A DNA stretch of 64,000 nt, taken from contig NZ_VCRA01000002.1 of the NCBI RefSeq assembly GCF_005938385.1, forward strand, positions 496,001-560,000, in the 5' to 3' direction. This DNA is from Paenibacillus mesophilus. Its GTDB lineage: Bacteria; Bacillota; Bacilli; Paenibacillales; NBRC-103111. A program made the position numbers and the translations under genes. Each line of letters opens with the position of its first letter. Within the stretch, counting starts at the first letter, position 1. The notes beneath the pieces are model-generated. The model searched no databases. It was not told the origin of the DNA and saw only the letters and a list, made by a program, of their open reading frames with translations. Below are positions 50,294 to 59,446 of this stretch, piece by piece.

Positions 50294-52990
50294 ATGTCCG
50301 TTACGTTTCAAACGAAATATATGCGCTATTCCATAGCGTCCGACGGCAAAAACATGGAGTTTACCGACATCTCCTCAGGGCGTAATTATGTTGCGGACGG
50401 TTATTGCGGCAAGCTGATCGACCTCGAGAAGAAGGAGCATCTCCCGACGGCTGTCGCTTATTGTGCTCCTCATCTGGAGGTTACTTATGGCAATGGGATC
50501 ACCGCGGTTATCGCCGTTGCCGAGCATGAGGAATATTTGACGTTCCGGCTAGTCTCGGTAACAAGCGAGCAGCTGTATTCCGTATCGGTCGTCGATGTGG
50601 AGGTAGACATCGACTACGACAACGATTCTTCGTTCATCGCATCGTGCATGTCGATGACGCTCGGCACGAGAATGGAGGAGTACCCGGGCCGGAATAGGAG
50701 GCTGTATGCGGAAGCATTCCCGCACATCGGCTTGACGTCAACCCGGAGGAGCGATCATCCCGCCAATGCGGCGATCGTCGGCGCGCCCGAGCCGCTGCTC
50801 AGACAGATTATGAAAAATGTCATCGAGGATATTCCGGACGGGGAACTGCCGAAATCGAAGACAGGCGGACCGTATGGCTGCGAGATCGAGCTTGGCAAAT
50901 GTACTTATACGATATTGGGAAGTCCGGTGACGACGGACAATATCGACGAAGTGATTGCGGCCATGAAGAAGTTCGGCGTCAAGCAAGCAAGCCTGCATCA
51001 AGGAGCGATGTATCGGCAGGGCGATTTTCAAGTCAATGAGAAGGCGTATCCGGGCGGGATCGAACAGTTTAAAGCGGTGATCGATCGATTCCATCGGGAA
51101 GGCTTGATCGTTGGCTTGCATACGTATACATTCTTTCTTGCGAAAGCGGAAAGCTTGTCCGTCTATACGACGCCGGTACCGCATCCGGATCTCGATACGC
51201 TACAGGAGTTTACGTTAGCTCTCGATCTGGACGAATCGTCTACAGAGGTAATCGTCAACGAGTCCCTTCACGATGTGAGTTTGACGACTGGTTTTCATAG
51301 TCAAAATACGCTCATTCTGTGGATCGACGACGAGCTGATTCGCTTTACCGGAGTTTCCGATGCCGCTCCTTATACGTTCACAGGCTGCGAGCGCGGAGCA
51401 TACGGGACAAAAGCCGCCTTGCATCGCGCGGGCGTGCGCGCCGGTCATCTGAAAAGCTACTTCGGCGGGTATTTGGCTCCCAAGAAGCATTCCGAGCTGT
51501 TTTATGAAATCGCCCGAAATACGGCGGAGTTTTATAACGAATGCGAGTTCGACGCCTTTTACCTGGATGCGATCGACGGCGTATTTATACTCGACGGCAA
51601 CGAGTTTGCCTGGTATCATGCGATGGCGTTCATTAACGAAATGTACAAACATTTGAAACGGCCGGCCGTGTTCGACTGCTGCTATGGACCGCAATATCCG
51701 GCCTCGTGGTTTGCACGCACGCGGTTCGGGGCGCTGGACCATCCGTACCGGGCCTACAACGACTTTAATGACGTCCATGTCGAATACGACGCGAAGACGG
51801 CGGAACGAATGTATCTGGTTCCTCAATTGGGCTGGTGGTCGCTATACCCGAGCGGCAAGGAGGACATGATCGGCTGGCAGCAGCAAGTGATGACGATCGA
51901 AGAACTGGAATATTTGTGCATCAAGCATTTGGCGATGGATGCATGCCAATGTTATCAAGGCTCGATGATGAGGTATAAGGAGCTGCCTGTGCTCGAAAGG
52001 TTCGCGGCGGTCATCCGGCAATATGACGAGGTGCGGGAAAGCGGCTATTTCCGGTTCGACAAGCAGACGGAACAGCTGCTGCGCGCTCCGAGATCCGAGT
52101 TTAAGCTCGTGAAAGAGGAGGAGGCGTACCATCTTCGCCGGATGAAGACGACGAAGTACCGCGCCGAAAGCTTCGAGGAAGGCAGAAATACGTTTCTTGC
52201 CGCAAATCCGTACAGCACACAGAAGCCGTTCATTCGCATAGAAGCATTATGGACCGCGGAGCCGTATGAATCGCCGGACTCTCGGCTGCTGCTGGATCTG
52301 GATGAAGAGGCGCCGCTTGAGCTGAACCGGACCTACTCGTTTGCCGAGCCTCTCGATACCGAAGGAAGACGGGGAATTGGCGTATGGATTTGCGGCGACG
52401 GGCGCGGCGAAACGATCAATATTCGACTGCGCAGCGAGTTGTGGGTCGGGGCGGCGATGGCGGATCATTTTATAAAGGTCGACTTTACGGGGTGGCGCCG
52501 TTTCTCCTTCTACGAGTCGCAGAACGGCGACATGGAGCATGGCGATTGGCCGAGAGCCGAGCTCGAATACCGGATTTACGACGATGTGAAAAACTTCTAC
52601 GCCAGCTATACAAACTCGGTGGATTATGCTCGGATTCACTATATGGACCTGTTGACCAGCGGCAAAGGCCGATACGATCTGAAAATGAAGCCGATCGTCG
52701 CCCTGCCGCATCGGGAGCAGACATTGGTTAACCCGACCGTAACGATCAACGGACAGTCCGTCACATTTATGACCGAGCTGAGGAGTGGAACGTATCTGGA
52801 ATGTTCGGCTGAAGGGGAGTGTACCGTCTATGACAGGAAAGGCAGCGTTATTGACACTCCGGCTATTGCGGGCGAAATTCCGGTTGTTCTATCTGGCAAT
52901 AATGAGCTGACGATCACGTCTAGCGAAGCTTCACCCTATATGAAACGTGCTGCCGTCACTTTGCGGCTTATGGGAGAATACTTAATTTAA
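50294..52990 (+). CDS. Large probable glycoside hydrolase-like protein, unassigned family
   Basis: 898-aa protein with no signal peptide. Residues 1-190 are beta-rich (substrate-like N-domain). Residues about 205-560 read like a TIM barrel: strands end in ..ASLHQG.., ..GLIVGLHTYTFF.., DAFYLDAIDG (about 420-429), ..FDCCYGP.. and ..LVPQLGWW... The DxxxxD segment sits where clan GH-D/GH-A-like enzymes place acidic catalytic residues. An insertion (about 310-385) with SLTTGFHSQNTLILWIDDEL separates the strands. The C-terminal 330 aa are beta-sandwich-like. It is single-gene with its own strong promoter. I do not recognise a named CAZy family. Confidence 0.55.
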   Translation: MSVTFQTKYMRYSIASDGKNMEFTDISSGRNYVADGYCGKLIDLEKKEHLPTAVAYCAPHLEVTYGNGITAVIAVAEHEEYLTFRLVSVTSEQLYSVSVVDVEVDIDYDNDSSFIASCMSMTLGTRMEEYPGRNRRLYAEAFPHIGLTSTRRSDHPANAAIVGAPEPLLRQIMKNVIEDIPDGELPKSKTGGPYGCEIELGKCTYTILGSPVTTDNIDEVIAAMKKFGVKQASLHQGAMYRQGDFQVNEKAYPGGIEQFKAVIDRFHREGLIVGLHTYTFFLAKAESLSVYTTPVPHPDLDTLQEFTLALDLDESSTEVIVNESLHDVSLTTGFHSQNTLILWIDDELIRFTGVSDAAPYTFTGCERGAYGTKAALHRAGVRAGHLKSYFGGYLAPKKHSELFYEIARNTAEFYNECEFDAFYLDAIDGVFILDGNEFAWYHAMAFINEMYKHLKRPAVFDCCYGPQYPASWFARTRFGALDHPYRAYNDFNDVHVEYDAKTAERMYLVPQLGWWSLYPSGKEDMIGWQQQVMTIEELEYLCIKHLAMDACQCYQGSMMRYKELPVLERFAAVIRQYDEVRESGYFRFDKQTEQLLRAPRSEFKLVKEEEAYHLRRMKTTKYRAESFEEGRNTFLAANPYSTQKPFIRIEALWTAEPYESPDSRLLLDLDEEAPLELNRTYSFAEPLDTEGRRGIGVWICGDGRGETINIRLRSELWVGAAMADHFIKVDFTGWRRFSFYESQNGDMEHGDWPRAELEYRIYDDVKNFYASYTNSVDYARIHYMDLLTSGKGRYDLKMKPIVALPHREQTLVNPTVTINGQSVTFMTELRSGTYLECSAEGECTVYDRKGSVIDTPAIAGEIPVVLSGNNELTITSSEASPYMKRAAVTLRLMGEYLI

Positions 52991-53173
52991 TGGGACGTAG
53001 GCGACAGCCTCCATGTAGAAGGCGGTAAAGGTGTAAGCTGGTAGAAAGATGATGGCATCGTAAAATATAACACATAAATTACGTGTTATGTTACATAAAT
53101 CCCTTATTTATTGATACTAAAGTAAGGTGATAAGGTGAAAAGAAATAAAATAATCAAATATACGTCAAATATA

Positions 53174-53202
53174 TTGACATGACCATCGTGCTTGCGTACA
53201 AT
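53174..53202 (+). promoter_or_regulatory. SigA promoter of the nitrate operon
   Basis: TTGACA (53174-53179), 17-base spacer, TACAAT (53197-53202). Transcription would start near 53209, directly before the first hexaloop hairpin. The preceding gap from 52991 shows only AT-rich DNA with an imperfect ATAACAC/GTGTTAT dyad at 53068-53090. Confidence 0.82.
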
Positions 53203-53214
53203 TTAATTATCAAT

Positions 53215-53269
53215 TATCACAAAGCAGTGATATGTTACCAAATTAAATAAGGGACACAATGTCGTGTCC
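53215..53269 (+). ncRNA. Tandem hexaloop hairpins, probable ANTAR-protein target leader
   Basis: Hairpin 1: TATCAC (53215-53220), loop AAAGCA, GTGATA (53227-53232). Hairpin 2: GGACAC (53252-53257), loop AATGTC, GTGTCC (53264-53269). Both have perfect 6-bp stems and 6-base loops with A at position 1 and G at position 4, the recognition rule known for ANTAR antiterminators (NasR, EutV). A terminator follows at once. Nitrate-responsive antitermination is the obvious reading; the ANTAR gene itself is not in this window. Confidence 0.75.
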
Positions 53270-53280
53270 GCTTTGGCAAA

Positions 53281-53331
53281 GAAGCCTATCCCACTTTACG
53301 ATCATCGTAAGGGGATAGGCTTTCTGTTTTT
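53281..53331 (+). terminator. Leader terminator (attenuator) before the nitrate transporter gene
   Basis: AAGCCTATCCC (53282-53292) pairs with GGGATAGGCTT (53312-53322), with an inner TTACGAT/ATCGTAA helix (53296-53302 with 53304-53310), followed by TTTCTGTTTTT. It ends 37 bases before the ATG, so it must be overcome for expression. I did not find an obvious overlap between this stem and hairpin 2, so the exact switch is unresolved. Confidence 0.85.
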
Positions 53332-53367
53332 CAAAACCGGGAAACAAACAAAGAGAGGGGAATCGGT

Positions 53368-54624
53368 ATGGCGGATCGGAAATCTTTTTTGAAAAGCGGC
53401 CATAAGGGGTCTTTGTTCAGTGCCTTTTTGTACTTTGACATGAGTTTCATGATTTGGGTCATGCTTGGCCCGCTGGCGGTGTTGATTGCCAAAGATTTCG
53501 AAATGGATGCGGCTCAGAAAGCGAATTTGGTCGCGCTCCCGGCACTCGGCGGTTCGATTTTGCGGCTCGTGTTAGGTTATTTGACAGATAGAATCGGTCC
53601 GAAGAAAACGGGTATCGTCGGGATGTCGCTGACGATTATCCCGCTGCTGGTCGGCTGGAAATTAACGGATTCGCTCGCGGACATGTACTTCGTCGCACTG
53701 ATGCTCGGCATCGCCGGAGCCAGCTTTGCCGCAGCGCTGCCGCTGGCCAGCCGGTGGTATCCGCCGGAGCACCAGGGACTGGCGCTCGGTATTGCGGGTG
53801 CGGGCAACAGCGGCACCATCTTCAGCACCTTGTTCGCCAATCGGCTGGCACAATATTACGGAGACTGGCATGTCGTGTTCGGGTTGGCCTTGATTCCGCT
53901 GATCGTTGTATTCCTTATTTTCCTCTTTACGGCCAAAGACAGCCCCAATCAGCCGGAACCCAAGAAGCTGTCGGACTATGGCGGGGTGTTGAAGCAAAAA
54001 GATACATGGCTGTTCTGTCTGTTTTATATGGTGACCTTCGGCGGTTTTTCCGGAATGGCCAACTATTTGACCCTATTCTTCAATACGGAGTACAACTTGA
54101 ATCCGGTCGCGGCAGCAGATTTTGCAACGATATGTATAATCGCAGGAAGCTTGTTCCGTCCGATTGGGGGCTGGTTGTCCGATAAGGTGGGTGGCATCCG
54201 GATGCTGATGCTGCTCTATGCGGTCATCGGGCTGATGCTCGCCGCCGTCTCGACTTTGCCTGCACTGGCGGTTACTACCGCGCTGCTGTTCATCGGCATG
54301 ATGGGAATGGGGATGGGCAATGGAGCCGTGTTCCAGCTTGTGCCTCAACGGTTTCGTGAAGAAGTCGGCATCATTACCGGCATAGTCGGGGCTGCGGGCG
54401 GCTTGGGCGGATATTTCCTGCCGAAAATTTTAGGCAGCCTGAAGCTGTCGACGGGATCGTTTACCCCGGGGTTCCTGGTATTGTCCGGAATCGCCTTGTC
54501 GTGCATCATCATGATTTATTTGGCCCAGCGCGAATGGAAACGCAACTGGATCGGAGAGGGCGGCAAGGTGGGAGCGGGCCTCTATCTTGACGGCGGTCTG
54601 AACGCGGAAGCGCCCAAAGCGTAA
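53368..54624 (+). CDS. Nitrate/nitrite transporter, NarK/NasA-type MFS
   Basis: 418-aa, 12-TM transporter of the nitrate/nitrite porter family. The family signatures GIAGAGNSGTIFSTLFANRLA (TM5) and GMGNGAVFQLVPQRFREEVGIITG.. (TM11 region) are present, as is the A motif GYLTDRIGPKKTG. It imports nitrate (or exports nitrite) for assimilation by the reductase encoded next. AGAGAGGGG precedes the ATG. It is the first gene after the probable ANTAR leader; the stop is 53 bases from the reductase start codon. Confidence 0.93.
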   Translation: MADRKSFLKSGHKGSLFSAFLYFDMSFMIWVMLGPLAVLIAKDFEMDAAQKANLVALPALGGSILRLVLGYLTDRIGPKKTGIVGMSLTIIPLLVGWKLTDSLADMYFVALMLGIAGASFAAALPLASRWYPPEHQGLALGIAGAGNSGTIFSTLFANRLAQYYGDWHVVFGLALIPLIVVFLIFLFTAKDSPNQPEPKKLSDYGGVLKQKDTWLFCLFYMVTFGGFSGMANYLTLFFNTEYNLNPVAAADFATICIIAGSLFRPIGGWLSDKVGGIRMLMLLYAVIGLMLAAVSTLPALAVTTALLFIGMMGMGMGNGAVFQLVPQRFREEVGIITGIVGAAGGLGGYFLPKILGSLKLSTGSFTPGFLVLSGIALSCIIMIYLAQREWKRNWIGEGGKVGAGLYLDGGLNAEAPKA

Positions 54625-54677
54625 CATGCCGCAAGCGAAGGCACGAAAGTATGAAGGCCAGCGGAGGTGAAGAAACC

Positions 54678-56777
54678 ATGACTGCAGATTTGAACCTGTC
54701 GCCTGCGCTTGCATCCTCTACACACTGCTGCTTTTGCAGTATGCAATGCGGTATGGAACTGGTTGACAAAGGCCCCGGTTTGACGATCAAGCCGAGCCCG
54801 GACTTTCCGGTAGCTACGGGACGCCTGTGCCAGAAGGGGCTCAATGCGCTGGATCACGTCATTCACGAGGAACGCATTACCCGGCCTTTCCGGCGGACGA
54901 ATCGTCATGAGCGTTGGGAGCCGGTTGAATGGACGCAGACGCTGCCGCATATCGCCACCCGTATTAAAGAGATTCAGACCCGATACGGCAATGATGCGGT
55001 ATGCGTCTATGGAGGAGGATCGCTTACCAACGAGGTCTGTTACCTGCTCGGCAAGTTTACCCGCGTCGGCTTGCGTTCCAAATATATCGATTATAACGGG
55101 CGTTACTGCATGTCCTCCGCCGCAGCCGCCAGCAATCAGGCATTTGGCATCGATCGCGGCATGACGATGCCGCTCTCCGAAATTCCGAAGGCGAAATATT
55201 TGATTTTGTCCGGGACGAATATTGCCGAGTGCCAGCCGACTATGATGCCTTACTTGCTGGAAGCGAAAAAAAATGGTGCCGTAATCGTGACGATCGACCC
55301 CCGCAATACGATGACGTCCAAAAGCGCGGACATTCATGTCAGGCTGCAGCCCGGCTTCGATTCGGTATTCGTCAACGGGCTGCTGAATGTGATCGTCACG
55401 GAGAAGCTCTATGATGCAACTTTTGTCCGGGAGCGGACGAATGGCTTGGAGCAGCTGGCCGAGGCGGTAAAACCGTTCACCCCGGCTAGGGTGGAGGAGC
55501 TCACCGGCATTCTCGAGGCGGTGACGAGAACGATCGCACGCGGCTTTGCCAAGGCGGAGACCGGAATCGTGATGACGGCCCGCGGATTGGAGCAGCAAGT
55601 AAACGGTGTGGAGAACACCTGGAATTATATAAACTTGGCCCTGATCACAGGCAAAATCGGCAAGCCGGGCTGCGGCTACGGAGCGGTGACCGGACAGGCG
55701 AACGGACAGGGCGGGCGCGAGCACGGACAGAAGGCGGACCAACTACCGGGCTACCGCTTGATTGAAAATCCGGTCGACAGGGACCATGTGGCCGGCGTTT
55801 GGGGCATCGATCCTTTGGAATTACCGGGTAAAGGCGTATCCGCCTATGAAATGCTGCAAAAAATCGACGAGGGCGAAATCAAGGCGATGATCGTGCTGGG
55901 CTCCAATCCGGTCGTCTCCAGTCCGAACAGTCTGATGGTAGAGCGGGCGCTAAACAAGCTGGAGCTGCTTGTGGTCGTCGATCTGTTCGAGACGGAAACG
56001 GCGCGGTTCGCTCACTGGCTGCTGCCGGGGTCTTCTTTTCTGGAAGGCGAGGGTACGCTGACGAATCTGGAGGGCAGAGTCTTTCACAGGCCGCAGGCAC
56101 TGCCGCTCCCGGGGGCGTGCAAGCTGGATTACGAGTTGATCTGCGGGCTGGCGAAGGAACTGGGACGCGGCGCTTATTTTCAATATGAATCGATCGAGGA
56201 TGTATTCAATGAAATGCGCAAAGCTACAGCCGGCGGCAAAGCCGATTACAGCGGCATAACGTACGAGCGTCTCAGGCGGGAAAAGGGAATCTTCTGGCCG
56301 TGTCCCTCGGAGGATCATCCGGGCACGCCGCAAATGTTCCGGGAACGGTTCGCCCATTCCGACGGAAAAGCGTTGCTGAAGGGCATAACGCCGAAAATGC
56401 CCGCGGAGCCGATTGATGAGGAATATCCTTACATTTTGACGACGGGACGGCTGGGAAACCATTATTTAAGCGGCGCTCAAACCCGCCGTACGCCGGGATT
56501 GGTCAAAAAAGCCCCGGTGCCGGTTGCCGAAATTCACCCTTGGCTGGCAAGCAAAATCGGGTTGGGTCTCGAAAGCAAGCTGCGCATTACGAGCCGTAGA
56601 GCTTCGCTCGTTTTTCCTTTCAAGATTACGGAAGGCATTCAGCCGCGGACGATCTTCGTGCCTTTCCATTGGGGCGAGGAGCTGTCCGTCAATAGATTGA
56701 CCATTGACGCCCTAGACCCGGTAAGCCGCATGCCCGAATTCAAAATTTGCGCGGTGAAAGCGGAACGGGCGGACTGA
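54678..56777 (+). CDS. nasC: Assimilatory nitrate reductase catalytic subunit (molybdopterin enzyme)
   Basis: 699-aa cytoplasmic Mo-bisMGD oxidoreductase that reduces nitrate to nitrite. The [4Fe-4S] motif C17-x2-C20-x3-C24-x26-C51 (THCCFCSMQC..TGRLCQKG) is followed by GGGSLTNEVCYLLGKFTRV, NGRYCMSSAAAA with the molybdenum Cys, GTNIAECQPTMMPYL and VLGSNPVVSSPNSL, all NasA/NasC blocks. There is no Tat signal, consistent with assimilation. ATG 54678 has GGAGGTGA 8 bases upstream. No electron-transfer or nitrite reductase gene adjoins; the 3' end is 8 bases from the convergent flagellin-like gene, with no clear terminator. Confidence 0.92.
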   Translation: MTADLNLSPALASSTHCCFCSMQCGMELVDKGPGLTIKPSPDFPVATGRLCQKGLNALDHVIHEERITRPFRRTNRHERWEPVEWTQTLPHIATRIKEIQTRYGNDAVCVYGGGSLTNEVCYLLGKFTRVGLRSKYIDYNGRYCMSSAAAASNQAFGIDRGMTMPLSEIPKAKYLILSGTNIAECQPTMMPYLLEAKKNGAVIVTIDPRNTMTSKSADIHVRLQPGFDSVFVNGLLNVIVTEKLYDATFVRERTNGLEQLAEAVKPFTPARVEELTGILEAVTRTIARGFAKAETGIVMTARGLEQQVNGVENTWNYINLALITGKIGKPGCGYGAVTGQANGQGGREHGQKADQLPGYRLIENPVDRDHVAGVWGIDPLELPGKGVSAYEMLQKIDEGEIKAMIVLGSNPVVSSPNSLMVERALNKLELLVVVDLFETETARFAHWLLPGSSFLEGEGTLTNLEGRVFHRPQALPLPGACKLDYELICGLAKELGRGAYFQYESIEDVFNEMRKATAGGKADYSGITYERLRREKGIFWPCPSEDHPGTPQMFRERFAHSDGKALLKGITPKMPAEPIDEEYPYILTTGRLGNHYLSGAQTRRTPGLVKKAPVPVAEIHPWLASKIGLGLESKLRITSRRASLVFPFKITEGIQPRTIFVPFHWGEELSVNRLTIDALDPVSRMPEFKICAVKAERAD

Positions 56778-56785
56778 AGCGACGG

Positions 56786-57610
56786 TTACGGGAACAGATA
56801 ATCGATCATATTTTGTCTCGATTCGCTCAAATAAGCGATAGCGGCAAGCGCATATTGTTGAAGCATTTGATTTTGGTCCAGCTCGGCGGATATTTTAACA
56901 GGATCGATATATTCGTATTTCTCGATCAGCAGTTCGAGTTCGGTCTGTTTACTTTCCATCAGAGTAGACCTCGATTCCACGATATATTCATCGGTCCCGA
57001 GGCTGCGCTGCATTGAGGTCAAGGAATCGATGGCATCCTCTAGCCTGGTGATGGCCGTATTCGTATTATTAGTCGAAGCGATTGACGTTCCGTCCAAATT
57101 CAAACCGTCGCTATCCGTTGTCGTTTTTTGGAAATTGATTTCATAGTTAACATTCTGGCCTGTTGTAATCATATAACCGGAGCCGCTAGCCGCAAAGGAA
57201 CCGTCCAATAAAGGTTTCGAATTGAAAGTCGTGTTATTGACGATGTTGTTCAGTTCAGCGTTCAGTTTCAAATATTCGGCATTGTATGCATTTCTTTCAT
57301 TTTGAGATGTGCCGCCTTGTTTCGATTCGTTGGCAAGCTCCAGCATTTTGGTAAGGAAGCCCAATTGCTCGGTAACGGCATCTTGCACTTGCGATACGGC
57401 AGAAAGCCCTTCGTTCATGTTATTCAGGTAAGTGTCAAATCGGGAAATCTCGTCGCGAAACGTGTTGATCCGGTTATACAGGACAGGGTTGTCACGGGGG
57501 GAGATGATTTTTTTCCCGGCGGTAAGCTGCTGCGTTAGAGCGTTGCCTGTTTGTTGCAGCTTATTGTAATTCGATACCGCTTGCAGTATTGCGGAGAATT
57601 GTACGGTCAT
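56786..57610 (-). CDS. Orphan flagellin/FlgL-like protein
   Basis: 274-aa protein with flagellin-type N- and C-terminal coiled segments: ..NALTQQLTAGKKIISPRDNPVLYNRI.. at residues 24-50 (the 'LSSGKRINSASDDPA' equivalent) and ..LLIEKYEYIDPVKISAELDQNQMLQQYALAAIAYLS.. at the end. The central domain is short. Features are mixed between Hag and FlgL; the PRDNP and 'D..ka' C-terminus lean toward FlgL/HAP3-like. No other hook or filament genes adjoin except the FliS-like gene upstream. GGGGCGAACGG-type weak ribosome site. Confidence 0.75.
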   Translation of the reverse strand: MTVQFSAILQAVSNYNKLQQTGNALTQQLTAGKKIISPRDNPVLYNRINTFRDEISRFDTYLNNMNEGLSAVSQVQDAVTEQLGFLTKMLELANESKQGGTSQNERNAYNAEYLKLNAELNNIVNNTTFNSKPLLDGSFAASGSGYMITTGQNVNYEINFQKTTTDSDGLNLDGTSIASTNNTNTAITRLEDAIDSLTSMQRSLGTDEYIVESRSTLMESKQTELELLIEKYEYIDPVKISAELDQNQMLQQYALAAIAYLSESRQNMIDYLFP

Positions 57611-57636
57611 GTTCCGTTCGCCCCTCTTCTCGAAAG

Positions 57637-57984
57637 TTACTTGCGCAGCAGCGGCTTTATCAAGTTAACCGTTTCTTGGTATCGGCCGTTATGCAGATGG
57701 ATGGACGCGGCATGGTACACGATAAGCAGATGGTCACAGGTTACGGTGTCGGCTTTATCGCACATACGGCTGTCCTTTATTCGGCCCGTCAAAAGATTCA
57801 GTATCCGGAGCGCTCTATTTTCCAGCATCGTTCTTTTGACGCCGTTCCGCTCGGCCGATGCCGATTTGGCGCAGCGAATGATCGTTTCGAGAAGTTTGAT
57901 GACGGCTGTTTGATTGTCCATCGTTGAACAATACGATTGTTGAAACCGGCGCAATCGCGCTTCATGTGCTGCCCTTTCCACCAT
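57637..57984 (-). CDS. FliS-like helical protein, probable chaperone for the orphan flagellin
   Basis: About 115-aa all-helical protein. Its ..QSYCSTMDNQTAVIKLLETIIRCAKSA.. N-terminus resembles FliS (Y..n.v.TasP..Ll.mLyega...a), and ..LLIVYHAASIHLHNGRYQETVNLIKPLLRK resembles its last helices. The similarity is weak. ATG 57984 has GAGGTGA 6 bases upstream; the longer GTG start at 58002 is less likely. It lies 26 bases before the flagellin-like gene, the usual order for a flagellin and its export chaperone being reversed but adjacent. Confidence 0.45.
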   Translation of the reverse strand: MVERAAHEARLRRFQQSYCSTMDNQTAVIKLLETIIRCAKSASAERNGVKRTMLENRALRILNLLTGRIKDSRMCDKADTVTCDHLLIVYHAASIHLHNGRYQETVNLIKPLLRK

Positions 57985-58149
57985 GACGCTCACCTCGTCC
58001 ACCGATCGCCGAGAGCCGAAACTATCTCTTCGATCTATCTAAATCTATTTGTATGAGAGCGTGAGAAAGATCATGCATGGCGGAGCTGGCAAATTGAGCG
58101 GATTGGATCATAATGGATCATTATTAATTTTCCGTAACGCTATGTTAAA

Positions 58150-58178
58150 TTGCAATAAAAGCGTGGTATAAAGATAAT
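58150..58178 (+). promoter_or_regulatory. Candidate SigA promoter of the ugtP-like gene
   Basis: TTGCAA (58150-58155), 17-base spacer, GATAAT (58173-58178). It leaves a leader of about 100 bases with GGAGG at 58209-58213 but no ORF. The rest of the 300-base divergent gap (57985-58283) shows nothing else I can support. Confidence 0.5.
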
Positions 58179-58283
58179 AATAAGTAGTATCGCACAATCT
58201 AATTTATGGAGGAATCTGGAGCCCCTTTATCGTACAAGGAGTTCGGGCCGTTACTCTCAAGCATTTGAGAAAGGTGGATCGCA

Positions 58284-59426
58284 ATGCGGAGGAGGAACAA
58301 ATTTCTAATTCTGACTGCGGGATACGGAGACGGGCATATCAAAGTGGCGCAGGCGCTGCAGCAGACGATCGAACAATATGGCGATCAACACGTTATCATC
58401 GACCTTTATCAGGAAGCTCTTCCGAAGTGGAACGGATTCTGCAAGCAGTTGTACAAAAAAAGTGCGGCAATGGCGGGATACGGTCTAGATTATTACGGCT
58501 GGAGCTACTATTTGACCCGCAATATGAGCAGCGACAACAAATTGTTCAAATGGATCCGCGGTTTTATCGTGAAAACGCTTGCGAATATCATCGAACGCGA
58601 AATGCCCACGGCTCTCATCAATACGTTTCCATACGGAAACATGATCGATTGCTTACAGGATCGCGGCATCGAACTTCCGACATTTACAGTCATAACGGAT
58701 TATACGCTTCATAGCCGTTGGCTTCATGGAGGACCGGATCACTATTATATTGCATCCGCCGAATTGCAGCGGACTCTCGAGCAGCGCGGCATACCGAAGG
58801 AACGAACGACCGTAAGCGGCATTCCGATCCGCAAGCAGTTCGACCGGCTGCACGACATGCCGCATACGAAGCATGCGCGGTCCGTGCTGATCATGTCCGG
58901 CTCGTATTTGACGGTATCGAGGACGGTTAAGCTCGTCAATGAGTTGCTTAAGCAACCCGATATAGAAATCGACATCGTATGCGGCCGAGACGAGAGGTTG
59001 AAGCAGTGGTTGACGTATCGGTACCGCGATGTCGCGACAGTTCGCATTTTCGGCTTTATCGACAACATCCACGAACTGATGATCCGGTCGTTCTGCATGA
59101 TTACGAAGGCGGGAGGGGTGACCTTGTCGGAAGCGGTTCATCTCCAAATTCCGATTCTGATCTACAACCCTCTGCCGGGGCAGGAGAAAGAAAATGCATC
59201 GTATTTGGCCGGAAAGGAAGTGGTGCTCGTCTCCCGTACGATCCACCAGCTATCCGGGCAAATTCGCGAACTGTTGCGAAGTGACGACAAGGCGGAGCTG
59301 ATGCGCCGGCGGGCGGGCTCCTTGCGGATGCCGGACGCCGCCGATGCAATCGTGAGACATATGCGGCACACTCTCGAAGGATCCGTTCGCAGGACTCCTG
59401 CCGCAGATATACATACCGTGCCGTGA
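58284..59426 (+). CDS. Diacylglycerol glucosyltransferase/MGDG synthase-like GT28
   Basis: 380-aa membrane-associated GT-B glycosyltransferase. The N-terminal ILTAGYGDGHIKVAQAL (about residues 8-24) is the MGDG_synth signature. TFTVITDYTLHSRWLHGGPDHYYIAS and the C-terminal donor site ITKAGGVTLSEAVHLQIPILIYNPLPGQEKENA match UgtP/MurG-like enzymes. It probably transfers glucose or galactose from a UDP-sugar to diacylglycerol, making glycolipid or a lipoteichoic acid anchor. GAAAGGTGGATCGCA precedes the ATG. Monocistronic. Confidence 0.85.
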   Translation: MRRRNKFLILTAGYGDGHIKVAQALQQTIEQYGDQHVIIDLYQEALPKWNGFCKQLYKKSAAMAGYGLDYYGWSYYLTRNMSSDNKLFKWIRGFIVKTLANIIEREMPTALINTFPYGNMIDCLQDRGIELPTFTVITDYTLHSRWLHGGPDHYYIASAELQRTLEQRGIPKERTTVSGIPIRKQFDRLHDMPHTKHARSVLIMSGSYLTVSRTVKLVNELLKQPDIEIDIVCGRDERLKQWLTYRYRDVATVRIFGFIDNIHELMIRSFCMITKAGGVTLSEAVHLQIPILIYNPLPGQEKENASYLAGKEVVLVSRTIHQLSGQIRELLRSDDKAELMRRRAGSLRMPDAADAIVRHMRHTLEGSVRRTPAADIHTVP

Positions 59427-59446
59427 ACCGTTATAGCGGAACTGCT

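Noticed and set aside
57985..58140. SigD promoter for the flagellin-like gene
   Set aside because: No TAAA-N15-GCCGATAT match was found on the minus strand.
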